A DNA stretch of 64,000 nt from Microbacterium saccharophilum (GCF_007992455.1 NZ_BKAH01000001.1:310001-374000), one strand, 5' to 3'; counted from the first letter of the stretch, positions 25,070 through 35,938 are shown. The notes: generated by a model not told the origin, from the sequence alone. Made by a program: numbers and translations.

Positions 25070-25138
25070 GCGGGCCTTTCGGGGGTCGGCTGATGAGCGC
25101 CGACCAGACTTCCCGGCTCACCTGCCCGCGATCCTATA
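25070..25138 (-). promoter_or_regulatory. nhaA promoter and structured 5' leader (candidate riboswitch)
   Basis: On the minus strand TATAGGAT (25138-25131) is a likely -10. The leader contains a perfect 7-bp hairpin GGTCGGC-gctcatca-GCCGACC (25105-25084). GCGGGC (25129-25124) can pair with GCCCGC (25075-25070), which directly abuts the ATG. This would enclose the AAAGG ribosome site. The segment gccgggaagtctggtcggc looks like a conserved core. If transcription starts near 25124 the outer stem would be lost or shortened. Confidence 0.45.
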
Positions 25139-25165
25139 CGCGTCACGACGGGCGCGCCGGGCCGT

Positions 25166-25171
25166 TAGCGT
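25166..25171 (+). promoter_or_regulatory. -10 element of a leaderless transcript (ppc)
   Basis: TAGCGT is followed by six bases (aaaagg) and ATG at 25178. Confidence 0.65.
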
Positions 25172-25177
25172 AAAAGG

Positions 25178-27847
25178 ATGCGAGAACCCACGCGCACCGA
25201 AGCCATCGATCTGGTCGGCCGGGCCGACGCCGAGCAGGAGCTTCCCGAGCAGATGCGGGCCGACGTCCGGCTGCTCGGCGGTCTCCTGGGGCAGGTGCTG
25301 CGCGAAAGCGGCTCGCCGGGCCTGTACGACGACGTGGAGCGGCTGCGCCTCGCGACGATCGCGGCCTACACGGACGAGTCGCCGGAGGCCTACGCACGCG
25401 CGGCGGAGATCGCCGAGTCGTTCACGGTCGAGCGCGCCGACGAGGTCGCTCGCGCCTTCACGGTGTACTTCCACCTCGTGAACCTCGCCGAGGAGTTCCA
25501 GCGCGTGCGCGTGCTGCGTGAGCGCGACGGACGCCCCGACCGGGAGGACGCCACCGACTCCGTCGCCGCCGCGTTCGTCCGCCTCGCCGCGGAGGTCGGC
25601 GACGACACGGCGCTCCGGCGCCTGCAGGCCCTGCGCTTCCACCCCGTCTTCACGGCGCATCCGACGGAGGCCCGCCGCCGAGCGGTGTCCACGAGCATCC
25701 GGCGCCTCGCGGGACTCCTGCGCGAGTACGACGCCTCGCTGCGCGGCGGGGCCGATGAGCGCCGCGCCGGCCGCCGGATGCTGGAGGAGATCGACATCCT
25801 CTGGCGAACCGCTCCCCTCCGCGCCGAGAAGCCCTCGCCCACCGACGAGGTGCGCGCCATCATGGCGGTGTTCGACGAGACGCTCTACACCGCGGTGCCG
25901 CACGTGTACCGACGCGTCGACGACGCCCTGCAGGGTCCCGCCGCCGGCGGCCGGGCGCCCGTCGTCCGCCCGTTCGTGCGGCTCGGCACGTGGGTCGGCG
26001 GCGACCGTGACGGCAACCCGTTCGTGACCGCCGCCGTCACGAAGAAGGCCGCCGCCATCGCCTCCGAGCACATCCTGCGGGGCTTGGAGCGCACGGCGGA
26101 CACCGTGGCGCGCGCGCTCACGCTGTCGGCGGAGACGACGCCGCCGAGCGCCGAGCTCACCGCCCTGTGGCAGCGGCTCGCCGCCGCCGACGAGGACGGC
26201 GCCGCCGATGCCCTCAAGCGCGCCGCCGCCGAGCCGCACAAGCGCGTCCTCATGCTCCTCGCCCGCCGGATCGCCGCGACGCGCGCCCGGGACGCGGACC
26301 TCGCCTACCAGGATCCCGCCGATCTCCTCGCGGACCTCCGGGTCGTCCAGGGCTCGCTCGTGGCCGCCGGCGCCGCCCGGCAGGCCTACGGCGGCCTGCA
26401 GCAGCTGCTGTGGCAGGTCGAGACGTTCGGCTTCCATCTCGCCGAGCTGGAGGTGCGTCAGCACTCCGCCGTGCACGAGAAGGTCCTCGCGGAATGCGAG
26501 GCCGGCGGCACCCTCAGCGCGCAGGCCGAGGAGGTGCTCGAGGTCTTCCGCGCCATCGCGCAGATCCAGAAGCGCTACGGCCCCGGCGCCGCGGGGCGCT
26601 ACATCGTCTCGTTCACCCGCACTGCCGCCGACCTCGCCGCCGTGCATGCGCTGGCCCGGCACGCCGTCGGCCCGTCCGGCCGGATGCCGGTGCTCGACGT
26701 CATCCCGCTGTTCGAGACGTTCGCCGACCTTCAGGCAGCCCCCGGAGTGCTCGCCGAGATCGTGCAGCACCCCGATTTCGCGGCCCGCCTGGAGGCGACC
26801 GGCCGGCGGCTGGAGGTCATGCTCGGCTACTCCGACTCGTCGAAGGACGTCGGCCCGGTCGCGGCGAACCTCGCCCTCTACGAGGCGCAGGCGAAGATCG
26901 CCGCGTGGGCGCAGGACAACGCCATCGCGCTGACCCTCTTCCACGGCCGGGGCGGCGCGCTCGGCCGCGGCGGCGGACCGGCGAACTCCGCGATCCTCGC
27001 GCAGCCCCCGCACTCGGTCGACGGCCGGTTCAAGCTGACCGAGCAGGGCGAGGTCATCTTCGCGCGCTACGGCGACCCCGCGATCGCCATGCGGCACATC
27101 GACCAGGTCGCCGCGGCCACGCTCCTGGCATCGGCGCCCTCGATCGAGAACCGCAACCGCGCCGCCGCCGAGCGGTACGCGGAGATCGCCGCGACGATGG
27201 ACACCGCGTCGCGGCACCGGTTCTTCTCGCTCGTGAAAGCGCCCGGCTTCGCCCCCTGGTTCGCGACCGTCACCCCCATGGAGGAGATCGGGCTGCTCGC
27301 GCTCGGCTCCCGGCCCGCCCGCCGCGGGTTGTCGGTGGAGTCCCTCGAGGACCTCCGCGCGATCCCGTGGGTGTTCGCGTGGTCGCAGGCCCGCATCAAC
27401 CTCGCCGGCTGGTTCGGGCTGGGCACGGCGCTGGACGCCGTCGGCGACGAGGACCTCCTCCGCCGCGCCTACGAGGAGTGGCCGCTGCTGCGGACCGTCA
27501 TCGACAACGTCGGGATGAGCCTCGCCAAGGCCGATCAGCGCATCGCGCGCCGCTACCTCGCCCTCGGCGACCGCCCGGATCTCGCCGACCTCGTGATGGC
27601 GGAGATGGCGCTCACCCGCGGATGGGTCGTGCGGATCACCGGCGGCGGCGACCTGCTCGCGAACAAGCCGGTCCTGCAGCGGGCCGTGAAGATGCGCGAC
27701 CCGTACGTGGACGCGCTGTCGCTCCTGCAGCTGCGGGCGCTCCGGGCCCTGCGGACCGCCCCGGAGGGTCAGGACGTGCAGGGCTGGCAGCGCCTGCTGC
27801 TGCTGTCCGTCAGCGGGGTCGCGGCCGGCCTGCAGAACACGGGCTGA
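25178..27847 (+). CDS. ppc: Phosphoenolpyruvate carboxylase
   Basis: An 889-residue anaplerotic enzyme forming oxaloacetate from PEP and bicarbonate. The catalytic histidine is in FHPVFTAHPTEARRRAV, the metal/PEP-binding segments are GTWVGGDRDGNPFVT and VMLGYSDSSKDVGPVAANL, and LFHGRGGALGRGGGPAN is the mobile Gly-rich loop. The protein ends in the invariant QNTG, so it is full length. It is leaderless from ATG 25178, and shares its upstream region with the divergent nhaA promoter. No regulatory site beyond the -10 hexamer is evident. Confidence 0.97.
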   Translation: MREPTRTEAIDLVGRADAEQELPEQMRADVRLLGGLLGQVLRESGSPGLYDDVERLRLATIAAYTDESPEAYARAAEIAESFTVERADEVARAFTVYFHLVNLAEEFQRVRVLRERDGRPDREDATDSVAAAFVRLAAEVGDDTALRRLQALRFHPVFTAHPTEARRRAVSTSIRRLAGLLREYDASLRGGADERRAGRRMLEEIDILWRTAPLRAEKPSPTDEVRAIMAVFDETLYTAVPHVYRRVDDALQGPAAGGRAPVVRPFVRLGTWVGGDRDGNPFVTAAVTKKAAAIASEHILRGLERTADTVARALTLSAETTPPSAELTALWQRLAAADEDGAADALKRAAAEPHKRVLMLLARRIAATRARDADLAYQDPADLLADLRVVQGSLVAAGAARQAYGGLQQLLWQVETFGFHLAELEVRQHSAVHEKVLAECEAGGTLSAQAEEVLEVFRAIAQIQKRYGPGAAGRYIVSFTRTAADLAAVHALARHAVGPSGRMPVLDVIPLFETFADLQAAPGVLAEIVQHPDFAARLEATGRRLEVMLGYSDSSKDVGPVAANLALYEAQAKIAAWAQDNAIALTLFHGRGGALGRGGGPANSAILAQPPHSVDGRFKLTEQGEVIFARYGDPAIAMRHIDQVAAATLLASAPSIENRNRAAAERYAEIAATMDTASRHRFFSLVKAPGFAPWFATVTPMEEIGLLALGSRPARRGLSVESLEDLRAIPWVFAWSQARINLAGWFGLGTALDAVGDEDLLRRAYEEWPLLRTVIDNVGMSLAKADQRIARRYLALGDRPDLADLVMAEMALTRGWVVRITGGGDLLANKPVLQRAVKMRDPYVDALSLLQLRALRALRTAPEGQDVQGWQRLLLLSVSGVAAGLQNTG

Positions 27848-27875
27848 TCAGCCGCCCGGCGGGCCCACGCGGGGT

Positions 27876-27881
27876 TATCGT
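27876..27881 (+). promoter_or_regulatory. -10 element of a leaderless transcript (mini zinc ribbon)
   Basis: TATCGT is followed by six bases (gtgcgc) and ATG at 27888, which favours this start over the in-frame GTG at 27882. Confidence 0.55.
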
Positions 27882-27887
27882 GTGCGC

Positions 27888-28064
27888 ATGGACGGGAAGA
27901 CGGCGGTATCCGCGGAGGTCTGCCCCTCGTGCGGCTCCTTCGACGTACGGGCGATCGAGCCCCGGTGGTTCCAGGTCGACATCGACCGGCGCCCGGAACT
28001 CGACCGCGGGTGGGCGGAGCACATCGACTTCGCGTGCCGGGAGTGCGGCCTCAGCTGGACCTGA
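27888..28064 (+). CDS. Mini zinc-ribbon protein
   Basis: A 58-residue protein with two CxxC pairs: VCPSCGSFDVRAIEPRW (Cys12, Cys15) and DFACRECGLSWT (Cys50, Cys53), spaced as in a zinc ribbon. Between them lies a charged helix (VDIDRRPELDRGWAEHID). There is no other domain. Its function is unknown; such proteins often contact nucleic acids or act as small adaptors. It starts 40 bases after ppc but has its own leaderless promoter. It converges with the beta-helix protein gene six bases downstream. Confidence 0.7.
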   Translation: MDGKTAVSAEVCPSCGSFDVRAIEPRWFQVDIDRRPELDRGWAEHIDFACRECGLSWT

Positions 28065-28070
28065 GCGCCG

Positions 28071-28670
28071 TCAGTCGACGCGCCGGTCGTCGGCGTGCCG
28101 CGCGAGCGAGGAGCCGTACCGCTCCGTGAGCTGCATCATGAGGTCGGGGGTCTCCCGGTCCAGGCCGAAGACGTAGCCGGGGAAGTCCAGGTCGTGCTGC
28201 AGCTCCCAGATCTCCTCATGCCGGTCCGGGGAGAGGAGCCGGGCAGGGTCGCCCACCGCCACCCAGCCGATGGGCACGACGGTCTCCGGCGGCAGCACCG
28301 TGCGCAGGTGCACGACCGCGTTGATGCGGACCTCGCAGCGCTCCCCCACCCGCGCCCCGTTGAAGACGCGGGTCCCGGTGGCCAGGAACACCTCGTCGGC
28401 GATCGTGGCGCCCGAGATGCTCGCCATGGGCCCCACCAGCACGTGCGAGCCGATGCGCACCGCATTCACGGACGTCGCCCGGATGAGGGCGTTCTCCATG
28501 ACGATGACGTTCTCGCCCAGGATGACGGGTCCGCCCTCCGCCGTGATGACGGCGCCGTGCAGCACCTGGCTGCCCGCGCCGATCGTGACATCGCCGGAGA
28601 TGACGGCCGTGGGCGCCACGACGGCGTCCGGGTGGATGCGGGGCTGCGCCCCGAGGTGCTCGAATCGCAT
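28071..28670 (-). CDS. Left-handed beta-helix protein (gamma carbonic anhydrase/PaaY-like)
   Basis: A 199-residue hexapeptide-repeat protein. Repeats from about residue 11 to 135 (HPDAVVAPTAVISGDVTIGAG, then ENVIVMENALIRATSVNAVRIG and later turns) build a left-handed beta helix. The C-terminal helical part (LSPDRHEEIWELQHDLDFPGYVFGLDR) packs on it. The family includes gamma carbonic anhydrases, PaaY thioesterases and transferases; the metal-ligand histidines of the carbonic anhydrases are not clearly complete here, so I keep the call general. ATG 28670 has GAGGGAG upstream. Confidence 0.8.
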   Translation of the reverse strand: MRFEHLGAQPRIHPDAVVAPTAVISGDVTIGAGSQVLHGAVITAEGGPVILGENVIVMENALIRATSVNAVRIGSHVLVGPMASISGATIADEVFLATGTRVFNGARVGERCEVRINAVVHLRTVLPPETVVPIGWVAVGDPARLLSPDRHEEIWELQHDLDFPGYVFGLDRETPDLMMQLTERYGSSLARHADDRRVD

Positions 28671-28749
28671 GGCTGCTCCCTCGCGTCCCCGCCAGCGTAT
28701 CGGCCCGTCATCTGGACGGAAGCCCGCGCGACCGGGACTAAAGTTGTAG

Positions 28750-30186
<1,437 letters not shown>

Positions 30187-30202
30187 AGCGCAGGATGACA
30201 GC

Positions 30203-31627
30203 GTGACCACCACGCCCACCGCGGCCGGCTCGCCCGCCAAGGTCTCCACCCTCACCCTCTCGACGTTCGTCGTCGGGTCGATGGTCGGGGCCGGCGTCTT
30301 CTCCCTGCCCGGGCAGTTCGCCGGCTCGGCGGGCGTTGCGGGCGCCCTGCTGGCCTGGGCGCTCGCCGGCACCGGCACCCTCATGCTGGCGCTCGTCTTC
30401 CAGCGTCTCGCCGTGCAGGCCCCGCACCTGGACGCGGGCGTGTTCGCGTACGCGAAAGCCGGCTTCGGCGACTACCTCGGCTTCGTCTCCGCGTTCGGGT
30501 ACTGGGCGAGCGCCGTCGCGGGCAACGTCTTCTACTGGGTGTTCGTGACCACGACGCTCGGCGCCGTCTTCCCCGCCCTCGGCGAGGGCGATACCCCGGC
30601 CGCGATCCTCGTGGCCTCGGCGGGGCTGTGGCTGTTCTACGCCCTCATCCGCCGCGGCGTGACGCAGGCCGCGGCCCTGAACCGCGTCGTGACGATCGCC
30701 AAGGTCGCCCCGATCGTGCTGTTCGTCGTGCTGTGCCTGTTCGTCTTCGACCCGGCCGTGTTCGCCGCGAACTGGACGGGCGGCATCGACGCCCCGCCGC
30801 TGTGGGACCAGGTCACCTCGACCCTGCTCGTCACCGTGTTCGTCTTCATCGGCATCGAGGGGGCGAGCGTGTACTCGCGCCACGCGCGGCGCCGACGGGA
30901 TGTCGGGCGTGCGACGCTGTTCGGGTTCCTGAGCGTCCTCGCGGTCTTCGCATCGGTGACGCTCGTGTCCTACGGCGTCCTGCCGCGCGCCGAGATCGCG
31001 CAGCTCCGGCAACCCTCGATGGCGGCGATCCTCGAGGAGGCGGTCGGCCCATGGGGCTCCGTGTTCGTCGGGGTGGCCCTCATCGTCGCCGTGCTGGGCG
31101 CCTACCTCGCCTGGACGCTCATGGCCGCCGAGGTGCTCCTCGTGGCTGCGCGCGCCGGGGTGCTTCCGCGCCCGCTGCGGCGCGTCGACGCGAAGGACGT
31201 GCCGGTCGGGGCGCTCACCATCACGACGGCGATCGCGCAGCTCATGCTCATCGTCGTGCTCTTCTCCGACAACGCGTTCGACATCGCGCTGGACCTCACG
31301 AGCGCGCTCATCCTCATCCCGTACGTCCTGTCCGCGGCGTTCGGTCTCAAGCTCGCGCTGACGACGCCCGGCCCGGTGCGCGTGGGCGCCGTGGTGGTCG
31401 CGGCGCTCGCGACGGCGTACACGGCGTTCCTGCTCCTGGCCGCCGGGGCGACGTACGTGCTGCTCTCGCTCATCGTGCTGGTGCCCGCGACCGCCCTGTT
31501 CGCGGCGGCGAAGCGGGAGCGCGGCGAGCGGGTGTTCACGCCGGCCGAGTGGGTCGTGTTCGCGCTCGCCGTCGCCGGGGCGGTCACCGCGGCGGCGCTG
31601 CTGGCGACCGGGGCCCTCGGGCTCTGA
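30203..31627 (+). CDS. APC-superfamily amino acid/polyamine permease or antiporter
   Basis: A 474-residue membrane transporter with about 12 helices. The first helix has the unwound substrate-binding motif FVVGSMVGAGVFSLPGQFA. AYAKAGFGDYLGFVSAFGYW and FVFIGIEGASVYSRHARRRRDVGRAT match the basic amino acid/polyamine antiporter branch (YdgI/ArcD/LysI-like). The GVTQAAALNRVVTIAKVAPI segment fits helices 4-5. GTG 30203 has AGGA seven bases upstream and lies 16 bases after gdhA, so the two are likely co-transcribed. This hints at amino-acid exchange linked to nitrogen assimilation. Specificity cannot be read from sequence. Confidence 0.87.
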   Translation: MTTTPTAAGSPAKVSTLTLSTFVVGSMVGAGVFSLPGQFAGSAGVAGALLAWALAGTGTLMLALVFQRLAVQAPHLDAGVFAYAKAGFGDYLGFVSAFGYWASAVAGNVFYWVFVTTTLGAVFPALGEGDTPAAILVASAGLWLFYALIRRGVTQAAALNRVVTIAKVAPIVLFVVLCLFVFDPAVFAANWTGGIDAPPLWDQVTSTLLVTVFVFIGIEGASVYSRHARRRRDVGRATLFGFLSVLAVFASVTLVSYGVLPRAEIAQLRQPSMAAILEEAVGPWGSVFVGVALIVAVLGAYLAWTLMAAEVLLVAARAGVLPRPLRRVDAKDVPVGALTITTAIAQLMLIVVLFSDNAFDIALDLTSALILIPYVLSAAFGLKLALTTPGPVRVGAVVVAALATAYTAFLLLAAGATYVLLSLIVLVPATALFAAAKRERGERVFTPAEWVVFALAVAGAVTAAALLATGALGL

Positions 31628-31630
31628 GGC

Positions 31631-34600
31631 TCAGGAGCCGGTCGCCCCGTCCGCGGGTGCCGGTGTCTCGGCGGCCGGCAGGGGGAAGAGCTGGTCGAGC
31701 AGCTGCGCCGTCCAGGTGATGAGGTCGGCGTCCACGACGCTCTCCCCGCCGGCGGTCGGGAGCGGGACGATCATGGCCTCCCCGCCGGAGAGGATCTTCG
31801 CCTTGGGGTGCAGGCGCTGCATCCGCACGCGAAGCGAGTCGGGCAGGTGCGCGGGGGCGATCCGCAGGTTCGGTCCCATCGCGACGACGTCGGTCAGGCC
31901 GGAGCGTGCGGCGCGGCGCCGCAGGCGGGCCACCGCGATGAGGCCCTCGACCTCGCGCGGCAGGTCGCCGTAGCGGTCGACGAGCTCCTCCACGACGAGG
32001 TCGATGGTCTCGTCCTTCGCGGTGGCGGAGGCCGCGCCGGAGAGCTTCTGGTAGGCCTCCAGGCGCAGGCGCTCACTGTCGATGTACGACTCCGGGATGC
32101 GGGCGTCCACGGGCAGCTCGAGCCGCAGCTCGGCGGGCCCCTCGGTCTCCTCCCCGCGGAACGTGGAGACGGCCTCCCCGATCATCCGCAGGTACAGGTC
32201 GAAGCCCACGCCGGCGATGTGCCCGGCCTGCTCGGCGCCGAGCATGTTGCCGGCGCCGCGGATCTCGAGGTCCTTCAGCGCCACCTGCATGCCGCTGCCG
32301 AGATCGTTGTTGACCGCGATGGTCTCCAGGCGGTCGGCGGCCGTCTCGCTGAGCGGCTTCATCTCGTCGTAGAGGAAGTACGCGTACGCGCGCTCCCGGG
32401 CGCGTCCGACACGGCCCCGCAGCTGGTGCAGCTGGCTGAGCCCGTACTTGTCGGCGCGGTCGATGATGATGGTGTTCGCGTTGGCGATGTCGAGGCCGGT
32501 CTCGATGATCGTCGTCGAGACGAGCACGTCGGCGCGGCGCTCCCAGAAGTCGTCGACGACCTGCTCGAGCGCGTGCTCCCCCATCCGGCCGTGCGCGACG
32601 GCGATGCGCGCCTCCGGGACGAGCTCGGCCAGCTGCGCGGCGACGCGCTGGATCGACTGCACCCGGTTGTGCACGTAGAAGATCTGCCCCTCGCGCAGCA
32701 GCTCGCGACGGATCGCGGCGGCGACCTGCTTGTCGCTGCGGGGCCCGACGTAGGTGAGGATCGGATGCCGGTCCTCCGGCGGCGTCTGCAGTGACGACAT
32801 CTCCCGGATGCCGGTGACCGCCATCTCCAACGTCCGCGGGATCGGCGTCGCGCTCATCGCGAGGATGTCGACGTTCATCTTCAGCTTCTTCAGCTTGTCC
32901 TTGTGCTCGACGCCGAAGCGCTGCTCCTCGTCGATGATGAGAAGGCCGAGGTCCTTGAAGATCACCTGGTCGGTCAGGATGCGGTGGGTGCCGATGACCA
33001 TGTCGACGGTGCCGTCCAGGACGCCGTCGAGCGTGTCGCGCGCCTCCTTGTCGGTCTGGAAGCGCGACAGCGGCCGGACCTTGACGGGGAAACCCGCGAA
33101 CCGCTCCGTGAAGGTCTCGAGGTGCTGCTTGACGAGCAGCGTCGTCGGCACGAGCATGGCGACCTGCTTGCCGTCCTGGATCGCCTTGAATGCCGCACGG
33201 ACGGCCACTTCGGTCTTGCCGAACCCGACGTCGCCGGACAGCAGCCGGTCCATCGGGATCGGGCGTTCCATATCGGCCTTGATCTCGTCGATCGTCTGCA
33301 GCTGGTCCGGCGTCTCCGCGAACGGGAACGCCTCCTCCAGCTCACGCTGCCACGGCGTGTCCGGCCCGAACGCGTGCCCCTTCGCGGCCATGCGCGCCGA
33401 GTACAGCTTGACGAGCTCGACGGCGATGTCCCGCACGGCGCGGCGGGCCTTGCCCTTGGTGGCCGCCCAGTCGCTGCCGCCCATCTTCGACAGGGTCGGG
33501 GCCTCCCCGCCGACGTACCGGGAGAGCAGGTCGAGCTGGTCGGTGGGGACGAAGAGCTTGTCGCCGGGGTACCCGCGCTTGGACGGCGCGTACTCCAGCA
33601 CGAGGTATTCGCGGGTCGTCTTGACGGCGTTCCGGCCGCCCGTGGAGACCTCGCGCTGCACGAGCTCCACGAAGCGCCCGATGCCGTGCGTCGTGTGCAC
33701 GACGAAGTCGCCGGCCTTCAGCTGCAGCGGGTCCACGACGTTGCGACGGCGGGAGGCGAGCTTCTTCACGACCCGGGAGTCCGACCCGATCGTGCGCCCG
33801 TAGAAGTCGCTCTCGGTGAAGACGGCGAGCTTCGCGTCCGGTGCCTGGAACCCGTTCTCCAGGGTCGCGACGACGGCGACCGCGATGCCGGGCGGCGGCG
33901 GCTCCTCGACCCGCTCGACGGTGCGGGCGGCGATGCCGCGTTCGGCGAGGACATCCCGCGCGCGGTCGACGAGCCCGGTGCCGGACGCGGCGACGACGAC
34001 GCGCCACCCATCCGCGAGGAGCGTGGCGATGTGCCCGGACGCGCCGTCGACGTTCCCGTGGAAGGACGGCACGGCCGACCCGGCGACGCGCACGGCGCCG
34101 TCCGGCGCACCTTCGACGCCGTCGGCGGCGATCTCCGCCGAGCCGGAGTCGAAGGTGCTGAAGCTCCACCACACGCCGCCGCGGGCGGCGGAGGCCTCGC
34201 GGAGGGCGGGCAGGGTGAGGAAGTCACCCTCCCCCAGGTCGATGGGCGTGTCGGCGCCGGCGGTCGCGGCGCTCCACGCCGCCTCCAGGAACTCCCGGTT
34301 GGTCTCGGTGAGGGTCACGGCGCGTGCGACGGCGCGCTCCGGGTCGACGAGGCCGACGGCGGTGCGGGCGGGCAGGTAGTCCACCAGCGGGACGACGGCG
34401 TCGGCGACCGCCGTGAGGAGCGATTCCATCCCCTCGACGGGGATGCCTTCGGACATCTTCTCCAGCATGCCGCGCAGGCCGGGGAAACGGTCCCGGAGCT
34501 CCGCGGCGCGGCGGCGCACCTCGGGGGTCAGCAGCAGCTCGCGGCTCGCCGTCATGAGGACGTGGGAGATCTCGCCGGGAAGCGAGCGCTGATCGGCGAC

Positions 34601-35242
34601 GGAGAACGCGCGGATCTGGTCGATCTCGTCGCCGAAGAACTCCACCCGGTACGGGTGGTCGGCGACGGGCGGGAAGACATCGAGGATGCCGCCGCGGACG
34701 GCGAACTCGCCGCGCCGCGAGACCATGTCGACGCGGTGATAGGCGAGCTCGACGAGGCGCCGGATGACGGCATCCAGGTCATGGCCGCGCCCGCCGACGG
34801 ACAGCTCGACGACGCCGGCATGGTCGAGACCGGACGCGAGGGGCTGGGTGGCCGAGCGGACCGAGGCCGTCACGATGAGGGGCACCGTGCCGTCCCAGGC
34901 GGCGACCTGCCGGAGCACCTCGAGGCGCTTGCCGACGGTCTCGGCGCTCGGGCTCAGCCGCTCGTGCGGGAGCGTCTCCCACGCCGGGAAGTGCAGGACG
35001 AGGGCCCCGGGCACGAGGCACTCCAGCGCCGTCCCCACGCTCTCGGCCCGGCGACCGGTCGGGGCGATGACGAGGAGGGATGCCGGCAGGCCGGCCGCGC
35101 GGCGGCGATCGAGGAGGCCCGCGAGCACGGGGGCGTCCAGGCCCGGAGTGAGGGAGAACTCGCCGTCGACGACGGCATCGCCCATGGCATCCCGGAAGGA
35201 TTCCGCCTGCTCGAGGGCGCGCACGATCCCGGGAACTGTCAC
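31631..35242 (-). CDS. mfd: Transcription-repair coupling factor Mfd
   Basis: A 1203-residue ATP-dependent translocase that removes stalled RNA polymerase and recruits UvrA. The N-terminal UvrB-like module (about 1-350), the RNA-polymerase interacting domain (about 480-560, DFVVHTTHGIGRF), and the RecG-like motor are in order. Walker A is GDVGFGKTEVAVRAAFKA and the Walker B box is IIDEEQRFGVEHKDKL. The translocation motif region is near DVLVSTTIIETGLDIANANTI, and a C-terminal TRCF domain follows. Length is normal. GTG 35242 is six bases from TAGACT without a Shine-Dalgarno sequence. It converges with the permease gene with three bases between stops. Confidence 0.97.
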   Translation of the reverse strand: MTVPGIVRALEQAESFRDAMGDAVVDGEFSLTPGLDAPVLAGLLDRRRAAGLPASLLVIAPTGRRAESVGTALECLVPGALVLHFPAWETLPHERLSPSAETVGKRLEVLRQVAAWDGTVPLIVTASVRSATQPLASGLDHAGVVELSVGGRGHDLDAVIRRLVELAYHRVDMVSRRGEFAVRGGILDVFPPVADHPYRVEFFGDEIDQIRAFSVADQRSLPGEISHVLMTASRELLLTPEVRRRAAELRDRFPGLRGMLEKMSEGIPVEGMESLLTAVADAVVPLVDYLPARTAVGLVDPERAVARAVTLTETNREFLEAAWSAATAGADTPIDLGEGDFLTLPALREASAARGGVWWSFSTFDSGSAEIAADGVEGAPDGAVRVAGSAVPSFHGNVDGASGHIATLLADGWRVVVAASGTGLVDRARDVLAERGIAARTVERVEEPPPPGIAVAVVATLENGFQAPDAKLAVFTESDFYGRTIGSDSRVVKKLASRRRNVVDPLQLKAGDFVVHTTHGIGRFVELVQREVSTGGRNAVKTTREYLVLEYAPSKRGYPGDKLFVPTDQLDLLSRYVGGEAPTLSKMGGSDWAATKGKARRAVRDIAVELVKLYSARMAAKGHAFGPDTPWQRELEEAFPFAETPDQLQTIDEIKADMERPIPMDRLLSGDVGFGKTEVAVRAAFKAIQDGKQVAMLVPTTLLVKQHLETFTERFAGFPVKVRPLSRFQTDKEARDTLDGVLDGTVDMVIGTHRILTDQVIFKDLGLLIIDEEQRFGVEHKDKLKKLKMNVDILAMSATPIPRTLEMAVTGIREMSSLQTPPEDRHPILTYVGPRSDKQVAAAIRRELLREGQIFYVHNRVQSIQRVAAQLAELVPEARIAVAHGRMGEHALEQVVDDFWERRADVLVSTTIIETGLDIANANTIIIDRADKYGLSQLHQLRGRVGRARERAYAYFLYDEMKPLSETAADRLETIAVNNDLGSGMQVALKDLEIRGAGNMLGAEQAGHIAGVGFDLYLRMIGEAVSTFRGEETEGPAELRLELPVDARIPESYIDSERLRLEAYQKLSGAASATAKDETIDLVVEELVDRYGDLPREVEGLIAVARLRRRAARSGLTDVVAMGPNLRIAPAHLPDSLRVRMQRLHPKAKILSGGEAMIVPLPTAGGESVVDADLITWTAQLLDQLFPLPAAETPAPADGATGS

Positions 35243-35248
35243 CGGATG

Positions 35249-35254
35249 AGTCTA
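35249..35254 (-). promoter_or_regulatory. -10 element of a leaderless transcript (mfd)
   Basis: On the minus strand TAGACT is followed by six bases (catccg) and GTG at 35242. Confidence 0.65.
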
Positions 35255-35276
35255 TGCCCGGGTGCGGACACGGGCC

Positions 35277-35861
35277 TCACGGGCGGGGCGCGTGGTGCTT
35301 CTGCTGCGCGGCGACGAGGCCCTCGGCGATCAGCTGCTCGACGGCGTCCGCCGCGTCCGACAGGACGAGGAGAAGGTCTTTCCGCTCGCTCCCGCCGAAC
35401 GCGTCGAGGACCCAGTCGGCGGGGTCCTGCCGACCGGGCGGACGCCCGATGCCGACCCGGACGCGCGGGAAGTCGGCGGTGCCGAGCGCTTTCGCGACGT
35501 CGCGGACGCCGTTGTGACCGCCGTGACCGCCGCCCACCTTGAGCTTGAGCGAGTCGAACGGGATGTCGAGCTCATCGTGGATGACGACGACGCGCTCGGC
35601 GGGGACGCCGTAGAACGATGCCAGCGCGGAGACCGGGCCGCCGGAGACGTTCATGAACGAGTTGGGCTTGGCCAGCACGATCTTCGCGGCGCCGGGACGC
35701 AGCCAGGTCTCCGCGACCCGGGCGTTGGCCTTGTGCGCGCGGAGGGTCTCCGACCGTCGCGCGGCGAGTTCGTCCACGACCATCTGGCCCACGTTGTGCC
35801 GGGTCATCTCGTACCGCGGACCGGGGTTGCCCAGTCCCACGACCAGCCAGGTGTCGGCCAT
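35277..35861 (-). CDS. pth: Peptidyl-tRNA hydrolase
   Basis: A 194-residue enzyme that releases peptides from prematurely dissociated peptidyl-tRNA. WLVVGLGNPGPRYEMTRHNVG carries the catalytic histidine (His22) and substrate asparagine; KPNSFMNVSGGPVSAL and VVIHDELDIPFDSLKLKVGGGHGGHNG give the other active-site residues. RVRVGIGRPPGRQDPADWVL is typical. ATG 35861 follows GGGAGAGG. It lies downstream of rplY, as in mycobacteria, but a long hairpin separates the two. Confidence 0.96.
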   Translation of the reverse strand: MADTWLVVGLGNPGPRYEMTRHNVGQMVVDELAARRSETLRAHKANARVAETWLRPGAAKIVLAKPNSFMNVSGGPVSALASFYGVPAERVVVIHDELDIPFDSLKLKVGGGHGGHNGVRDVAKALGTADFPRVRVGIGRPPGRQDPADWVLDAFGGSERKDLLLVLSDAADAVEQLIAEGLVAAQQKHHAPRP

Positions 35862-35886
35862 GGCGCCCTCTCCCTTCGACGACGGA

Positions 35887-35918
35887 GCCCGCCGCCACCA
35901 GTATCGGTGGAGACGGGC
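35887..35918 (-). terminator. Hairpin between rplY and pth
   Basis: GCCCG-ccg-CCACC-agtatc-GGTGG-aga-CGGGC forms two 5-bp stems around a symmetric internal loop, 21 bases past the rplY stop (minus strand). Confidence 0.5.
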
Positions 35919-35938
35919 CCCGGGACGTGCGGTGCGGA

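Noticed and set aside
25088..25110. CTGATGAG on the plus strand beside a stem, suggesting a hammerhead ribozyme
   Set aside because: The required GAAA partner and the other two stems are absent; the stem is better explained as part of the nhaA leader on the other strand.
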